A DNA stretch of 45,215 nt from Bdellovibrionales bacterium (GCA_005801425.1 SYDY01000069.1:1-45215), one strand, 5' to 3'. Counted from the stretch's first letter, positions 10,667-20,521 are shown. Notes: generated by a model from the sequence alone, not told the origin. A program made the numbers and translations.

Positions 10667-11920
10667 TTAACCCGCTTCTTTTTCTTCTTGGTAGACAATG
10701 AGTGGCCGTTCTTCTTTGGTAATCACTTCTTCTGAAACAACCACCTCAACAATGTTGGATTTGCTTGGGATATCGTACATGACGTCCAGCATCGCCGATT
10801 CGAGAATGGCGCGCAGACCGCGTGCCCCCGTTTTGCGTGTAATGGCCTGTTGGGCCACAGCGCGCAGGGCTGTTTCAGTGAACGTAAGTTTGACGCCATC
10901 CATCTCAAACAATTTTCGATATTGTTTGGTCAGTGCATTCTTGGGTTGTGTGAGAACATTGACCAAGGCATTTTCATCAAGTTCTTCAAGAGTTGCAACC
11001 ACGGGAAGACGGCCAACGAACTCGGGGATTAGGCCATATTTCAATAAATCTTCAGATCTTACTTTGGTGAGAAGCTCACCCACGGGGCGCGTTTCTTTGC
11101 TTTGAATTGGGGCACCAAAACCTAAAGCTTTTTGTCCAAGTCGGCGCTCAATCACCTGTTCAAGCCCAGAGAACGCGCCACCGCAGATAAACAGGATATT
11201 GGTGGTATCGACCTGTAAAAACTCTTGCTGTGGATGTTTGCGGCCACCTTTGGGTGGTACATTGGCCACAGTGCCTTCAATGATTTTAAGCAAGGCCTGC
11301 TGCACGCCTTCACCTGATACATCGCGGGTGATCGATGGATTGTCGCTTTTGCGTGCAATTTTGTCGATCTCATCAATGTAGACAATGCCGCGTTGGGCAC
11401 GTTCGATATCACCATCGGCCGCTTGAATGAGATTGACGATGACATTTTCAACGTCTTCACCGACGTAGCCAGCTTCGGTGAGGCTTGTTGCATCGGCAAT
11501 ACAAAACGGTACATCAAGGATACGTGCGAGTGTTTGCGCGAGAAGTGTTTTGCCACTTCCTGTGGGGCCAAGCAAAAGGATGTTGGATTTTTGAAGTTCC
11601 ACATCATCCATGCCGACTTTGGAATCAATGCGTTTGTAGTGATTGTGCACAGCGACAGCCAATACTTTTTTGGCGCGTTCCTGCCCTATGACATAGCTGT
11701 CCAGGATATCTTTGATTTCCGATGGCTTTAAAACGGTTTGCTTGGATTTGGTTTGTTCCTGCTCGGTTTCAAACTCCTCTGCAATGATGTCATTGCAGAG
11801 CCCAATGCATTCATCGCAGATGTAGACCGTGGGTCCTGCAATGAGTTTTTTTACTTCTTTCTGGTTTTTACCACAGAAAGAACACACAAGAGAACCGCCA
11901 TGATTTCTTTTACTTGCCAA
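10667..11920 (-). CDS. clpX: ATP-dependent Clp protease ATP-binding subunit ClpX
   Basis: This AAA+ unfoldase recognises tagged substrates and feeds them to ClpP. The N-terminal C4 zinc-binding domain has Cys13, Cys16, Cys35 and Cys38 (CSFCGKNQ ... YICDEC). Walker A is GPTGSGKT at 118-125, followed by the Walker [13 protein letters not shown] and pore-loop regions. ALGFGAP is the IGF-like loop that docks on ClpP. The length of 417 residues is typical. The start is TTG at 11920, supported by GGGGA about 6 bp upstream and by alignment with the family N-terminus; no in-frame ATG lies nearby. It is separated from clpP by 295 bp that hold a good promoter candidate. Confidence 0.96.
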   Translation of the reverse strand: MASKRNHGGSLVCSFCGKNQKEVKKLIAGPTVYICDECIGLCNDIIAEEFETEQEQTKSKQTVLKPSEIKDILDSYVIGQERAKKVLAVAVHNHYKRIDSKVGMDDVELQKSNILLLGPTGSGKTLLAQTLARILDVPFCIADATSLTEAGYVGEDVENVIVNLIQAADGDIERAQRGIVYIDEIDKIARKSDNPSITRDVSGEGVQQALLKIIEGTVANVPPKGGRKHPQQEFLQVDTTNILFICGGAFSGLEQVIERRLGQKALGFGAPIQSKETRPVGELLTKVRSEDLLKYGLIPEFVGRLPVVATLEELDENALVNVLTQPKNALTKQYRKLFEMDGVKLTFTETALRAVAQQAITRKTGARGLRAILESAMLDVMYDIPSKSNIVEVVVSEEVITKEERPLIVYQEEKEAG

Positions 11921-12124
11921 GGCTATCCCCGTTTTCTCGGCGCCTTTCGACGCGGACTCTTGATCTTAAATGATAACAACGGTTTTGTTCTTCGGCCAGG
12001 TTTCGTAAGTGATTTATCGCATAAGGCAATGTCGGCTTTCACTCACACCAGTTTACACCTGTTGTTAAATCTCGCAAACGACCGGCAAGGAAGTTACGCG
12101 AAATGTCTTAAAGTTAAACGCTTT

Positions 12125-12167
12125 ATCATTTGTGACTGTGCGTTGCTTGTCAACCCAAGCGCACAGT
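12125..12167 (-). promoter_or_regulatory. candidate clpX promoter overlapped by an inverted repeat
   Basis: On the minus strand there is a perfect TTGACA at 12153-12148, a 17-bp spacer and AATGAT (4 of 6) at 12130-12125. A perfect 8-bp inverted repeat, ACTGTGCG (12135-12142) and CGCACAGT (12160-12167), brackets the -35 box, with a nested GCTTG/CAAGC pair. The arrangement looks like an operator able to block the promoter, or a hairpin at the end of the clpP transcript. The rest of the 295-bp gap (11921-12215) shows nothing I recognise. Confidence 0.4.
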
Positions 12168-12215
12168 AAAACAGCGATTTTTCTGGGTTTTCTGAAAGAT
12201 TAAAGAATAGGTGAT

Positions 12216-12833
12216 TTATTTTGACTTGGCGTCATTTTTTGCCTCAAGTTTGTGCTTGGCGATGACTTCATCGACAAGTCCATACTCAAGGGCTTGGGTT
12301 GCGCCCATGAAATAATCACGGTCGCTGTCTAGCTTGATGCGCTCCGGAGTTTGGCCTGTGTGATTGGCCAACATGAGCGTGAGCACATCTTTGATTTTTA
12401 GAATCTCACGTGCTTGGATTTCAAGATCAGATGCTTGTCCTTGGGCGCCACCGAGAGGTTGATGGATCATCACCCGGCTGTGCGGCAAGGCGAAACGTTT
12501 TCCTTTTTGTCCACCGGCAAGCAAGATTGCGCCCATGCTTGCGGCTTGTCCAAGACAAACCGTAGCAACATCGGGCTTGATATACTGCATTGTGTCATAA
12601 ATCGCCAAGCCGGCTGTGACTGAGCCGCCCGGTGAATTGATGTAGATGCTGATGTCTTTGTCGGGATCATCAGATTCCAAAAATAGAAGTTGCGCCACGA
12701 TAAGGTTGGCAATTTCATCGTTGATCGCGGTGCCAATAAAGACAATGCGATCTTTGAGCAGCCTCGACCAAATGTCGTACTGGCGCTCCCCACGATGTGT
12801 TTGCTCAAGGACGAACGGTAGGTAGTAACTCAT
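12216..12833 (-). CDS. clpP: ATP-dependent Clp protease proteolytic subunit ClpP
   Basis: This serine peptidase forms the tetradecameric chamber of ClpXP. The catalytic triad is visible: Ser99 in GQAASMGA, His124 in [10 protein letters not shown] and Asp173 in SDRDYFM. The oxyanion [16 protein letters not shown] strand region is intact, as is [10 protein letters not shown] near the C-terminus. The length of 205 residues is normal and includes a short Lys-rich tail. ATG 12833 has GGGAG about 7 bp upstream. It lies 14 bp downstream of tig, consistent with co-transcription. Confidence 0.97.
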   Translation of the reverse strand: MSYYLPFVLEQTHRGERQYDIWSRLLKDRIVFIGTAINDEIANLIVAQLLFLESDDPDKDISIYINSPGGSVTAGLAIYDTMQYIKPDVATVCLGQAASMGAILLAGGQKGKRFALPHSRVMIHQPLGGAQGQASDLEIQAREILKIKDVLTLMLANHTGQTPERIKLDSDRDYFMGATQALEYGLVDEVIAKHKLEAKNDAKSK

Positions 12834-12847
12834 GCGATCTCTCCCGA

Positions 12848-14155
12848 TCAGCGTGTAGCAGTATGTTCAGCTGCTAAGGTTTCGATTTCCGAATGACTGA
12901 TGAGGAAATCGACCGTCTTATCTTCTTGTAACTTGAATCGCAGGTTATTGCGAAACTCTGTACTGTTTACGCTTTGAATAAGAGACGGTGCAGCATTTTT
13001 GACCCCGGCGAGGAGGCGCTCAGTCTCTGCATCGATTTCTGCATCACTTATTTCTATGTTTTCTGCTTTGCTTATTTCGATGAGCAATAAGCCGGAACGC
13101 ACTTCGACTTCGGCGTTGGGTCGGCTTTCCTCAAGCATGGCGGCACGGTGCTCTGGGCTGAGTTTGGTCATGCTGCGAAACATTTGCTGCATTTGTTCCT
13201 CAGCACGGTCGACCAGGCGTTCTGCTTGTTGGCTGATCATGGCGCTTGGGACGTCAAATGGATTGGCCTCTATCAGCTTTGTTATCAGGCTTTGGCGCAA
13301 TTCTTGTCGTGTGCGCTTGCTGATCTCATCTTCCAGCCTTTTACGGATTTCTTGCTTTAACTCGTCGAGGTTTTCGTTGCCGACGTCGATGGCGAAATCG
13401 TCGTCCAATGCAGGCAGCTCTTTGTGTTTGAGCTCATGGGTTGTGACGGAGAAGTGAACACACTTGCCCGCAAGGCTTTCCTCGCCGTAATTTTCCGGGA
13501 ATTGCACATCGAATTTGTATTCTCCGGGAACTTTTTTGCCAATCAGGCCTTGATTGAAGTCCTCAAGGAGATTTTCGCCAATATGCAACGATGCGCCATG
13601 GGCGTGCAGGCCGTCGGGGGCTTCCCCGCCATCCAATGTACCGTGGTAGTCGAGGAGGACGATATCATCACGCGCAATGACGTCACGATCGGTCACAGGG
13701 ACAACACGCGCATGTTCATCGCGCAGTTTGTCTAAGGCCTTGTCTAAAGCCTCATCAATGGACTCTGGGGTCGATTGTGTAATTTTAAAGCCTTTGTGCT
13801 GTTGCAAGGCAACCGTAGGTATGACATCGACGTTCGCTGTGTATGAAAACTCTTCGCTTTCACTCAGTTTACCAGGCAGCAAACCGGTCACTTCAATGAA
13901 TTTTATGTCGTGCTCGACCATGGCTTGTTGCAAAGTCTTATTGATCAGGGAGTCCATGACCCGCTCGTTGATGAGGCCTGCAAATCGCTGTTTGAGCATG
14001 GCTTTTGGGGCCTTACCCGGACGAAAACCAGGGATCACCGCCTCACGGGCGACCTTTTTGAGGGCGTCTGCCATGGCAGCATTGACGGCATCGCCGCCAA
14101 CTTTTACCGAGATCTTGCGTGAGCACGTCGAGGTCTCTTCAATATGCACTTCCAT
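12848..14155 (-). CDS. tig: trigger factor, ribosome-bound chaperone
   Basis: Trigger factor docks at the ribosomal exit tunnel and shields nascent chains. The N-terminal ribosome-binding domain carries [19 protein letters not shown], the ribosome-docking signature around residues 41-60. An FKBP-type PPIase domain spans roughly residues 160-245 ([13 protein letters not shown] ... [13 protein letters not shown]). The helical C-terminal chaperone domain then contains [19 protein letters not shown]. The length of 435 residues matches the family. ATG 14155 has GAGGA about 6 bp upstream. It heads the tig-clpP-clpX-lon cluster and diverges from the muramidase gene across 84 bp. Confidence 0.95.
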   Translation of the reverse strand: MEVHIEETSTCSRKISVKVGGDAVNAAMADALKKVAREAVIPGFRPGKAPKAMLKQRFAGLINERVMDSLINKTLQQAMVEHDIKFIEVTGLLPGKLSESEEFSYTANVDVIPTVALQQHKGFKITQSTPESIDEALDKALDKLRDEHARVVPVTDRDVIARDDIVLLDYHGTLDGGEAPDGLHAHGASLHIGENLLEDFNQGLIGKKVPGEYKFDVQFPENYGEESLAGKCVHFSVTTHELKHKELPALDDDFAIDVGNENLDELKQEIRKRLEDEISKRTRQELRQSLITKLIEANPFDVPSAMISQQAERLVDRAEEQMQQMFRSMTKLSPEHRAAMLEESRPNAEVEVRSGLLLIEISKAENIEISDAEIDAETERLLAGVKNAAPSLIQSVNSTEFRNNLRFKLQEDKTVDFLISHSEIETLAAEHTATR

Positions 14156-14239
14156 GGCAATCCTCAGGGATAATAGAGATAATGTCGGCGTTTTCTAACA
14201 TCCGGTGGTAAGGTCGTCAAACGAAGGGCTTTAAAAACA

Positions 14240-15412
14240 ATGCATACAGGTCTAGACGTTTTTTTGAGATCCCCCAAACGATGGCTTGGAGAGGGGGCTG
14301 TGGGGTTGTTGACCAATCCGACAGCGGTAACAAAACGTATGACCCATGCTGTAGATTCCATGGTGGGGCATCCCGATATTCGGCTTGCACGCTTGTTTGG
14401 ACCCGAGCATGGGATCCGGGGTGAAGCCCAAGATATGGTGTCAACAGATGCCCTGAAGGACCGGAGCACGGGCCTTGATGTGGTAAGCCTTTATGGGAAA
14501 ACGTTTGCCTCTCTGACGCCCAAAGAGACTGATCTTGCGGGGTTAAAAACGCTTATTTTCGATATACAAGATATAGGGTCGCGTTATTACACCTACGCAG
14601 CGACGTTGGCTTTGGCGATGCAAGCATGTGGACGTGCGGGGGTACGCGTGCTGGTGCTCGACAGGCCCAATCCTATCAATGGTGTCCAGGTAGAAGGCGG
14701 AGGGCTTGAGCCCGGCCTTGAAAATTTTTGTGCGTTGTATCCTATTCCGCAACGGCACGGGATGACGGTGGGGGAGCTTGCGCGGCTGTATCAGTCGGCA
14801 TTTGGTGTGGTGTGTGATTTGGATGTTGTGCCCTGTGAAGGGTGGTCACGTGAAGTGGCTTTTGATGGCACGGATCTGCCCTGGGTGATGCCTTCACCCA
14901 ACATGCCAACGCTTGATACAGCATGGGTGTATCCAGGCATGTGCCTCCTTGAAGGGACCAATATTTCGGAAGGTCGTGGTACGACCCGTCCATTTGAACT
15001 GTTTGGCGCACCGTTTGTTGATGGCTTGGTTTTGGCTGAATTGTTGATGACGCTTGAATTGCCCGGTGTCATTTATCGACCGTGTAATTTTCAACCGACA
15101 TTTCATAAATGGGCCAACGAAATATGTGGTGGTATGCAACTGCATGTGCAAGATCGTCATACGTTTCAGGCGTATCGTACGGGGCTCGCAGTGTTGTGGG
15201 CATTGTTTCGATTATGGCCTGAACAATCGATGTGGCGTACCAAGGCGTATGAATTTCGTGATGATGTGCCTGCCATCGATCTGCTTACTGGAACGGCAGG
15301 CGTGCGTGAGGCGATTGATGCAGGGGCCGATTTTTCTGAAGTGATTGATGCGGCTTTTACCAATACCGATGCATTTAATGCGCATCGGGAAAATGCATTG
15401 ATTTATATTTGA
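14240..15412 (+). CDS. DUF1343/NamZ-like exo-beta-N-acetylmuramidase
   Basis: Family marks are FGPEHGIRGEAQ near residue 51, FDIQDIGSRYYTY, VLDRPNPINGVQVEGG and EGTNISEGRGTTRPFE near residue 240. Together these identify the former DUF1343 family. Characterised members (NamZ of Bacillus subtilis and Tannerella forsythia) release MurNAc from the non-reducing end of peptidoglycan fragments. The length of 390 residues fits the catalytic two-domain core. Unlike secreted NamZ proteins it shows no signal peptide, which suggests action on imported muropeptides in the cytosol, or an unusual export route. Its 3' end overlaps by 10 bp the convergent kinase-like gene, a possible partner in amino-sugar recycling. 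The substrate is inferred from the family. Confidence 0.85.
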   Translation: MHTGLDVFLRSPKRWLGEGAVGLLTNPTAVTKRMTHAVDSMVGHPDIRLARLFGPEHGIRGEAQDMVSTDALKDRSTGLDVVSLYGKTFASLTPKETDLAGLKTLIFDIQDIGSRYYTYAATLALAMQACGRAGVRVLVLDRPNPINGVQVEGGGLEPGLENFCALYPIPQRHGMTVGELARLYQSAFGVVCDLDVVPCEGWSREVAFDGTDLPWVMPSPNMPTLDTAWVYPGMCLLEGTNISEGRGTTRPFELFGAPFVDGLVLAELLMTLELPGVIYRPCNFQPTFHKWANEICGGMQLHVQDRHTFQAYRTGLAVLWALFRLWPEQSMWRTKAYEFRDDVPAIDLLTGTAGVREAIDAGADFSEVIDAAFTNTDAFNAHRENALIYI

Positions 15413-16398
15413 TTTATGATTGACTGTCCGAGTTCGTATTGTCGTTGTGCACGAATAAAATGATGCTCACTTGCCGATGTGAAACGTGTATTATCCCATG
15501 CAAAATACGATGTTTCCAGGGTGTCGGTTGCAAATCGACAGCTCAATTCAAGTGCGATGATGGCGGTTGCATTGCGAAGCGCAACTTCCATGCCGAGCAG
15601 GCTTGAGCGATGGGCAGTATAGCCACGCAAGGAGGCATCAAAGCATTCATTTCGAAATGCAATGGGAAGACTTGCATCTTCGTGGCCGGATGCGCACCAT
15701 GATCGCAGTGCATCGCCAAGCTCAAAGAGAATGGGTATGGGACCTACGGTATCGAGATCGATCAAGGCAATGCATGTTTCATCGGCATTAAACATGGCAT
15801 TGCCATATTTGGCGTCGCCATGGCCGATGCAGGAGATCGTTTCATCGACGGGCAGAAGTTTTGCAAATGCATTTTCAATGTTGCGTGCAAGTTCTGTAAT
15901 GCGATGATGCCAAGAATGCTCTGTCTTTGTTGTGAGTGCGCTTTGTAGCTTTTGCCGGTGCTTGGCAGTTTGATGAATGCCTGTGCGCATGCCGACAAAT
16001 GTATGTTGTATGCTTTCAAGTGTGTTGTGTGTTCGCGCGAGAAATTCTCCAAGGCTTTGGCATTGTGCTTCGCTTGGCGATGTTTCGAGGACATGTCCTG
16101 GAAGCCAAGTGAGGCATCGCCATACGCCATGTTTGCCGAGATCAACCCAGAGCGCTCCTGTACGTGTGGGGATGAGTGAATACGTAAGCATGCCTGCTTG
16201 TGCGAGATGCAGGGTTACTGCGTGGATGTTGTGATGAATTTCTGGTGAAAAAATAGCATTGACGCGCTGGAGAACAATGGGCCCTGTGGGAGTTTCAACA
16301 CGGTAGGTTTGATTGATATTACCGAGGCCAAGACGGGTGATGTTGATTGCGCGAAATGGCCAATGGGAAACGGCCTGTGTGGCGTCGTGGGTGTTCAT
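15403..16398 (-). CDS. APH-fold kinase, NahK/AmgK-like sugar 1-kinase candidate
   Basis: This is a phosphotransferase of the aminoglycoside-phosphotransferase/choline kinase fold. A Gly-rich start (GLGNINQTYRV, 24-34) and ATP-lysine region are followed by WLPGHVLE. The catalytic loop GHGDAKYGNAMF (Asp195, Asn200) and metal-binding IDLDTVGPIPILFELGDALR (Asp214/Asp216) come next. The IDLDTV-GDALR pairing resembles N-acetylhexosamine 1-kinase (NahK). AmgK, the anomeric MurNAc/GlcNAc kinase, has the same fold. The neighbouring muramidase makes MurNAc or GlcNAc an attractive substrate, but that is inference; homoserine- or choline-type kinases remain possible. The ATG is 3 bp after the stop of the upstream secreted-protein gene, so it is the third gene of a minus-strand operon. 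Confidence 0.72.
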   Translation of the reverse strand: MNTHDATQAVSHWPFRAINITRLGLGNINQTYRVETPTGPIVLQRVNAIFSPEIHHNIHAVTLHLAQAGMLTYSLIPTRTGALWVDLGKHGVWRCLTWLPGHVLETSPSEAQCQSLGEFLARTHNTLESIQHTFVGMRTGIHQTAKHRQKLQSALTTKTEHSWHHRITELARNIENAFAKLLPVDETISCIGHGDAKYGNAMFNADETCIALIDLDTVGPIPILFELGDALRSWCASGHEDASLPIAFRNECFDASLRGYTAHRSSLLGMEVALRNATAIIALELSCRFATDTLETSYFAWDNTRFTSASEHHFIRAQRQYELGQSIINQI

Positions 16399-16401
16399 TG
16401 T

Positions 16402-17499
16402 TTATGGCTTCCAGTCGTTAAGGTAGTTGGACTTCGGTTCAGGTTTTTTGTCGGGGAGAGCTTTGTTTTCGGGGGCTTCTTTTGTACTTGGTTTGGGTGC
16501 CGCACCTTCGGGAGCGAATACAAGTTCAATATCCCATGATCCTGATTTCTCAGAGATTTCTTCTGTGTGAGGGATCTCAAGTATTTTCGCGATTTCTCGT
16601 GCCAATCCAGCATGCTGCTTGAACCTGATCATACGACTGTTGGCATTGGGGTCCAGGATCGTGGTGACTTTTCCAAATTGTTCAAAACGTGAGCGTATCT
16701 TTTTAACTTGGGGGTGATTGATGGGCATTGATGTACGCAATTGCATGTGTACAGGCAATGCATTTTTCCAGGCAACGGATAAGGGATAGCGGAAGCTGTG
16801 CTCGTTTTCTTCATTGGGCGTATAGTCAAAACGAATCATGATGGCACCTAAATCGGCTTTGGCCCAATAAATACGTGCGCCTATGTATTTGAGATATTCA
16901 CACGCTGATTTCATGGTGATTAATATGTGGGGCTGGTAGCGAACGACGCCATTCATTCTCAGCATAAAACCGACCGAAGGTGAACAAATACCGTCCCCTA
17001 TGGGGGTGTACTCCCAAAGGGGTAAAATCTGCATACCATTTTTTGGACGTCGATGAATCGGTTTTTGGGGCCACATTTTTTGGGAACCGTCGCCTGCGGC
17101 CCAGGCAAGATCCGTGACGGTATCCAATGCGCCGGGGTTGTGTGGACGTGCATTTTGGCTGACGTCGATCATATGGATGTTGTAGACAGGGACTGTGGAG
17201 CCGATGGGAAAGACCACTACAGCGACTTCGCCGGACTGTGCGCCTCTCGGATCACGATAGACTTCAAGGATCACGCTGGCCATTTCGGTATATTCTTTGT
17301 TCCAGCCAAATACTTCTGAATCGACACGCATGGCGGTGAGGTTTTCGTTGCCTCGTGGCAGAACAGCGTTCACATCAAACGCACGCGTTTCGTCTGCAGC
17401 AGAATCCCCAGTACCCGGTGCCATGGAATTGCTTTCAAAGGCTTGTGCGAGATTGGCCCAAAGCAGTGCAAGGAGGACCGTGTATTTCGATGGAGTCAT
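16402..17499 (-). CDS. secreted protein of unknown function
   Basis: I do not recognise this protein. It begins with a plausible Sec signal (MTPSKYTVLLALLWANLAQA, cleavage near residue 20) and has no later membrane segment. The mature part of about 345 residues is mixed alpha/beta with many aromatic residues. It includes a mid-region YTPIGDGICSPSVGFM and ends in a low-complexity Pro/Lys/Glu tail (from about residue 325). ATG 17499 follows GAAGAG closely; GTG 17517 and GTG 17502 are in-frame alternatives. It lies 45 bp after the M3 peptidase gene and 3 bp before the kinase-like gene, so it is probably part of one operon. A periplasmic or outer-membrane-associated role is inferred from the signal only. 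Confidence 0.75.
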   Translation of the reverse strand: MTPSKYTVLLALLWANLAQAFESNSMAPGTGDSAADETRAFDVNAVLPRGNENLTAMRVDSEVFGWNKEYTEMASVILEVYRDPRGAQSGEVAVVVFPIGSTVPVYNIHMIDVSQNARPHNPGALDTVTDLAWAAGDGSQKMWPQKPIHRRPKNGMQILPLWEYTPIGDGICSPSVGFMLRMNGVVRYQPHILITMKSACEYLKYIGARIYWAKADLGAIMIRFDYTPNEENEHSFRYPLSVAWKNALPVHMQLRTSMPINHPQVKKIRSRFEQFGKVTTILDPNANSRMIRFKQHAGLAREIAKILEIPHTEEISEKSGSWDIELVFAPEGAAPKPSTKEAPENKALPDKKPEPKSNYLNDWKP

Positions 17500-17544
17500 C
17501 ACTCTTCTAGAATACACGGTCCTGTGTCAAAGGTAAGGACTTGT

Positions 17545-19563
17545 TCAGCTTCCAAGCCAATTTGTAAATGCATTAAAATTGTATTCTCTGCCGAGGAAGT
17601 CTTTTACAAGTACTTTGGCATCCTTGGATCCCCCTGGAGCAAGCACGGCCTGGCGATAGCGATTGCTTGTTGCTGGGTCGAGCAAGCCATTTTTCTTAAA
17701 TTCACTGAAGAGATCTTTGGCGATCACGAGTGACCACATGTACGTGTAGTAGATGGCCGAATAGCCATCCAAATGCCCAAAACTAAGTTGAAATTGGGTG
17801 CCGTCTACATACTTGAACATGCCATGTTTGAGCTGCATGGCTTTGAGCCATGCAAGGGGATCTAGTTTGGCAGGATCTTGGTTGTAGTAGCCAAGTGAGA
17901 TCGAGGCGTAAACCATTTGTTGGCGGACTTGGAGACCTTTGCCGAAATCCCGTGATGAACGCATTTTTTCTACCAAAGCATCAGGGATCGTTTCGCCTTT
18001 TTTATTGCTGGCAAAGCGTTTGAGGACGGAAAGTTCCCAGCCCCATTCTTCGAGCATTTGGGATGGTACCTCTACGAAATCCCATTCGGTATTGAAACCA
18101 GACTGGCTAACCCACTGTTGCTGGCCGCCAAAGAGAAAATGCAGGAGATGACCAAATTCATGAAAAAATGTTTCGACTTGATCGTGCTCCATGAGCGCGT
18201 CAGGATCTTTGTCGCCTGAAAAGTTGCAGACAAGCGCGGCTTCGGGAAGTTGTGTGCCTTTGACACCGCTTTGAATAGGGAATGCCGCAGCATGTTTGTA
18301 TTTTCCATCACGGGGATGCATGTCGAGAAAGAAGCGGCCAAACACAGTGCCAGAAGCATCAAGAATTTCATAGGCTTCTACCGAAGGATGCCAAACTTCT
18401 GTTTTCAATGGACGAAAGGTGACGCCAAACATTTTGGCGGTTGTGTCGAGCACGCCCTTCTTGACTTGGCCATATCGGAAATATTGACGCACTTCACGTG
18501 GATCGAATTTGTATTTTTCTTGAATGTATTTGTTTTCTAGATAGCTTCTTTGCCAGTCGCCTACTTCGGTTGCTTTGGGATCGATTGATTTCAAGAATCC
18601 AAGCAGTGCCTCGTAATCTTTGGTGGCACGGGGTTTGGCCATATCGCTGATTTTTGTAATAAATGCATCGACAGCTTCAGGACTGCCGATCATTTTGTCT
18701 TCAGTGACGTATGCTGCCCACGTTTTATAGCCGAGAAGTTGTGCCAACTCATTCCGTTTTTTAATCAAGTTGGCGAGAACATCGATGTTTTTCGGATTAC
18801 CCCGTTGTCTGAATGCACGATAGAATTCCAAGCGTGCGGCGTCGTCATCGGCATATTGGAGAAACGGTAAATAGTCGGGATAGTCGGTGGTGAGAACGAT
18901 TTTATTGTCTTTGCCTGGTTTGTGCTCTGCGCGGTAATCCTCGGGAAGCCCAGCCAGCTTATCAGGACTGTCGAGGGTGATGGTGCGCACATCGTTGCGG
19001 ATGTTATTGCTGAATTCTTGGCCAATTTGCACAAGTTCTTCGCGAAGTGCTTTGATTTTTGCGCGTGTTGCTTCGTCTTTGTCCACGCCTGCACGGCGAA
19101 AGTCACGAAGGGTATGCTGGATATAACGCGTTGTGATTGTGTCGGCGTCTTTGGTGGGCATGCTTTGGAGCGCATCGTAGATAGGACGCGACATACCAAT
19201 CAGCGTGGCGACTTTCGAAAATTCTTGTTCGCACTTTTCGGCTGCTTCGCGTATCATGCTGCTTGGGTGGACGCTGCGGTAGAGTCCCGCGCGATTCATG
19301 TGTTTATCCAGAAGTGTATTGAGCTTGTTAAGGGGCTCAAGGGCACTGGCGATAGTTTGTGGTCCCTTCAAGGCCTCAAGGGAAGCGAGCATGGCATTTG
19401 CTTCGCCCAATCCCTTTTTACATTCGCCTTCATAAGAGGCGTGCTGTGCTTTTTCTGCTTCAACGGTCATGGTTTCTCCGGCGAGAGGTGTATGTCCTTG
19501 GGTAGCGTGACAGCCTGTCAGCGATCCAGCCAATCCAAGCGCGATGAAGTATCGATTTTTCAT
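17545..19563 (-). CDS. M3-family zinc oligopeptidase, predicted lipoprotein
   Basis: The zinc site FFHEFGHLLHFLF (HExxH, about residue 470 of the longest reading) and the following DFVEVPSQMLEEWGW (third zinc ligand Glu and nearby residues) identify an M3 thimet/oligopeptidase A-type enzyme. These enzymes cut short peptides inside an enclosed helical chamber. The C-terminal GHLDGYSAIYYTYMWS matches the conserved substrate-binding Tyr/His region. The N-terminus has a lipobox (GLAGSLTGC), so the enzyme is expected to be a lipoprotein in the envelope rather than cytosolic like most M3 enzymes. ATG 19563 (MKNRYF) is preferred for a compact signal; the frame starts at 19572. It heads the operon with the secreted protein and kinase-like gene. 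Confidence 0.9.
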   Translation of the reverse strand: MKNRYFIALGLAGSLTGCHATQGHTPLAGETMTVEAEKAQHASYEGECKKGLGEANAMLASLEALKGPQTIASALEPLNKLNTLLDKHMNRAGLYRSVHPSSMIREAAEKCEQEFSKVATLIGMSRPIYDALQSMPTKDADTITTRYIQHTLRDFRRAGVDKDEATRAKIKALREELVQIGQEFSNNIRNDVRTITLDSPDKLAGLPEDYRAEHKPGKDNKIVLTTDYPDYLPFLQYADDDAARLEFYRAFRQRGNPKNIDVLANLIKKRNELAQLLGYKTWAAYVTEDKMIGSPEAVDAFITKISDMAKPRATKDYEALLGFLKSIDPKATEVGDWQRSYLENKYIQEKYKFDPREVRQYFRYGQVKKGVLDTTAKMFGVTFRPLKTEVWHPSVEAYEILDASGTVFGRFFLDMHPRDGKYKHAAAFPIQSGVKGTQLPEAALVCNFSGDKDPDALMEHDQVETFFHEFGHLLHFLFGGQQQWVSQSGFNTEWDFVEVPSQMLEEWGWELSVLKRFASNKKGETIPDALVEKMRSSRDFGKGLQVRQQMVYASISLGYYNQDPAKLDPLAWLKAMQLKHGMFKYVDGTQFQLSFGHLDGYSAIYYTYMWSLVIAKDLFSEFKKNGLLDPATSNRYRQAVLAPGGSKDAKVLVKDFLGREYNFNAFTNWLGS

Positions 19564-19622
19564 TCGCGACACAAAGCGAAGAAGTGACTGCGAGTCAACG
19601 GTTTGTGCTATGAGAAGTGATC

Positions 19623-20465
19623 ATGACGGAATCAGATCCTCTTGTTGATGAATCCACCCGTGCTGTTGGGCCCAAGTGGCGAATGATAGCAATCTGTGCC
19701 GTGTTGTTTGCGCTTGGCGCTGCACTGGGTGTGTTGTTTGCGCCATCGTCGCCTTCGGAGGCTGTTGCGCAGATCACGGGTCTCAGGGGAGAACTGCAAG
19801 ACGCACAAAAGCGTATTGATCAGCTTGAGCGTGAAAAAGCGACGGCCATTTCGCAGGGAAGTGCAACCCAACTGAGTGGTAAGCTGACTGCGGCACAAAA
19901 AAAACGTCATGCGGAGGCGCTTGGGCGCTATATTGAGGCGTTGCGTCGTGTGAAAGCGCAACCCGCCTCTGAATTGGTGCAGTGGTTTGTGGCGCGTTGG
20001 GAGGCGTTGCTGGACCACCCACAATCGGGAGACCGTGTGAGTCGTCGTGCAGAACTTCTGGTACGCTTGATAGGTGGTATGGGCGAGGATCTGGATCCAG
20101 AAGATTATATCCCTTGGCAGGCGGAATTTTGGTCTGGGGATTGGCTTGCCGAGATCAATGTTGATGATGATGGCGATGGGATGCCGGGACTGCGTTCGGA
20201 TCCCAACCCCAAAGACGGTTTTACCCAAGCGCATGTGTGTGCCATCGCCATGGCGATCAATCAAACCACGCGTGATGCACAAATATTGTTTATGCCTGAA
20301 ATGAAGTGCAACCGAGCCGATCAGCGTATGTCGATCTTTTTGGCCGGCGCTACACGCGATGATGCGGTCACCGAATATATCAAAGCGATGCGTGAAGAAG
20401 GTTATGCTGTGGTGGACCAAACGAAAAATAACCATCGATTGGTGCTTGTGGGACCTAGAAATTGA
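19623..20465 (+). CDS. membrane-anchored protein of unknown function with coiled coil
   Basis: I do not recognise a family. After a short charged N-terminus there is one membrane helix (about residues 22-42, MIAICAVLFALGAALGVLFA). A coiled coil of about 30 residues follows (LRGELQDAQKRIDQLEREKA), then a soluble domain of about 200 residues. The domain holds a DDDGDGMPGLRSDPNPKDG stretch that looks like a Ca-binding Asp loop (thrombospondin type 3/dockerin style). The topology suggests an inner-membrane anchor with the domain in the periplasm. ATG 19623 has GAGAAG 5 bp upstream; GTG 19617 is an alternative. It is divergent from the M3 peptidase and precedes the Cys-rich lipoprotein and the tol genes. 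Confidence 0.72.
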   Translation: MTESDPLVDESTRAVGPKWRMIAICAVLFALGAALGVLFAPSSPSEAVAQITGLRGELQDAQKRIDQLEREKATAISQGSATQLSGKLTAAQKKRHAEALGRYIEALRRVKAQPASELVQWFVARWEALLDHPQSGDRVSRRAELLVRLIGGMGEDLDPEDYIPWQAEFWSGDWLAEINVDDDGDGMPGLRSDPNPKDGFTQAHVCAIAMAINQTTRDAQILFMPEMKCNRADQRMSIFLAGATRDDAVTEYIKAMREEGYAVVDQTKNNHRLVLVGPRN

Positions 20466-20502
20466 ACATTTGTATTGAAATTGATTTTGGATTTTAAGCG
20501 AA

Positions 20503-20519
20503 CCCACTCTGTCAGTGGG
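20503..20519 (+). promoter_or_regulatory. hairpin covering the ribosome-binding site of the next gene
   Basis: CCCACT (20503-20508) and AGTGGG (20514-20519) form a perfect 6-bp stem with a 5-base loop. The 3' arm is the G-rich Shine-Dalgarno sequence of the lipoprotein gene starting at 20522 or 20528. No T-run follows. A translation-limiting structure is more likely than a terminator. Confidence 0.35.
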
Positions 20520-20521
20520 GG

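Noticed and set aside
11921-12215. Small gene in the clpX-clpP gap
   Set aside because: The plus-strand open frame there runs into clpX antisense and has no plausible start signal or motif; a promoter region explains the gap better.
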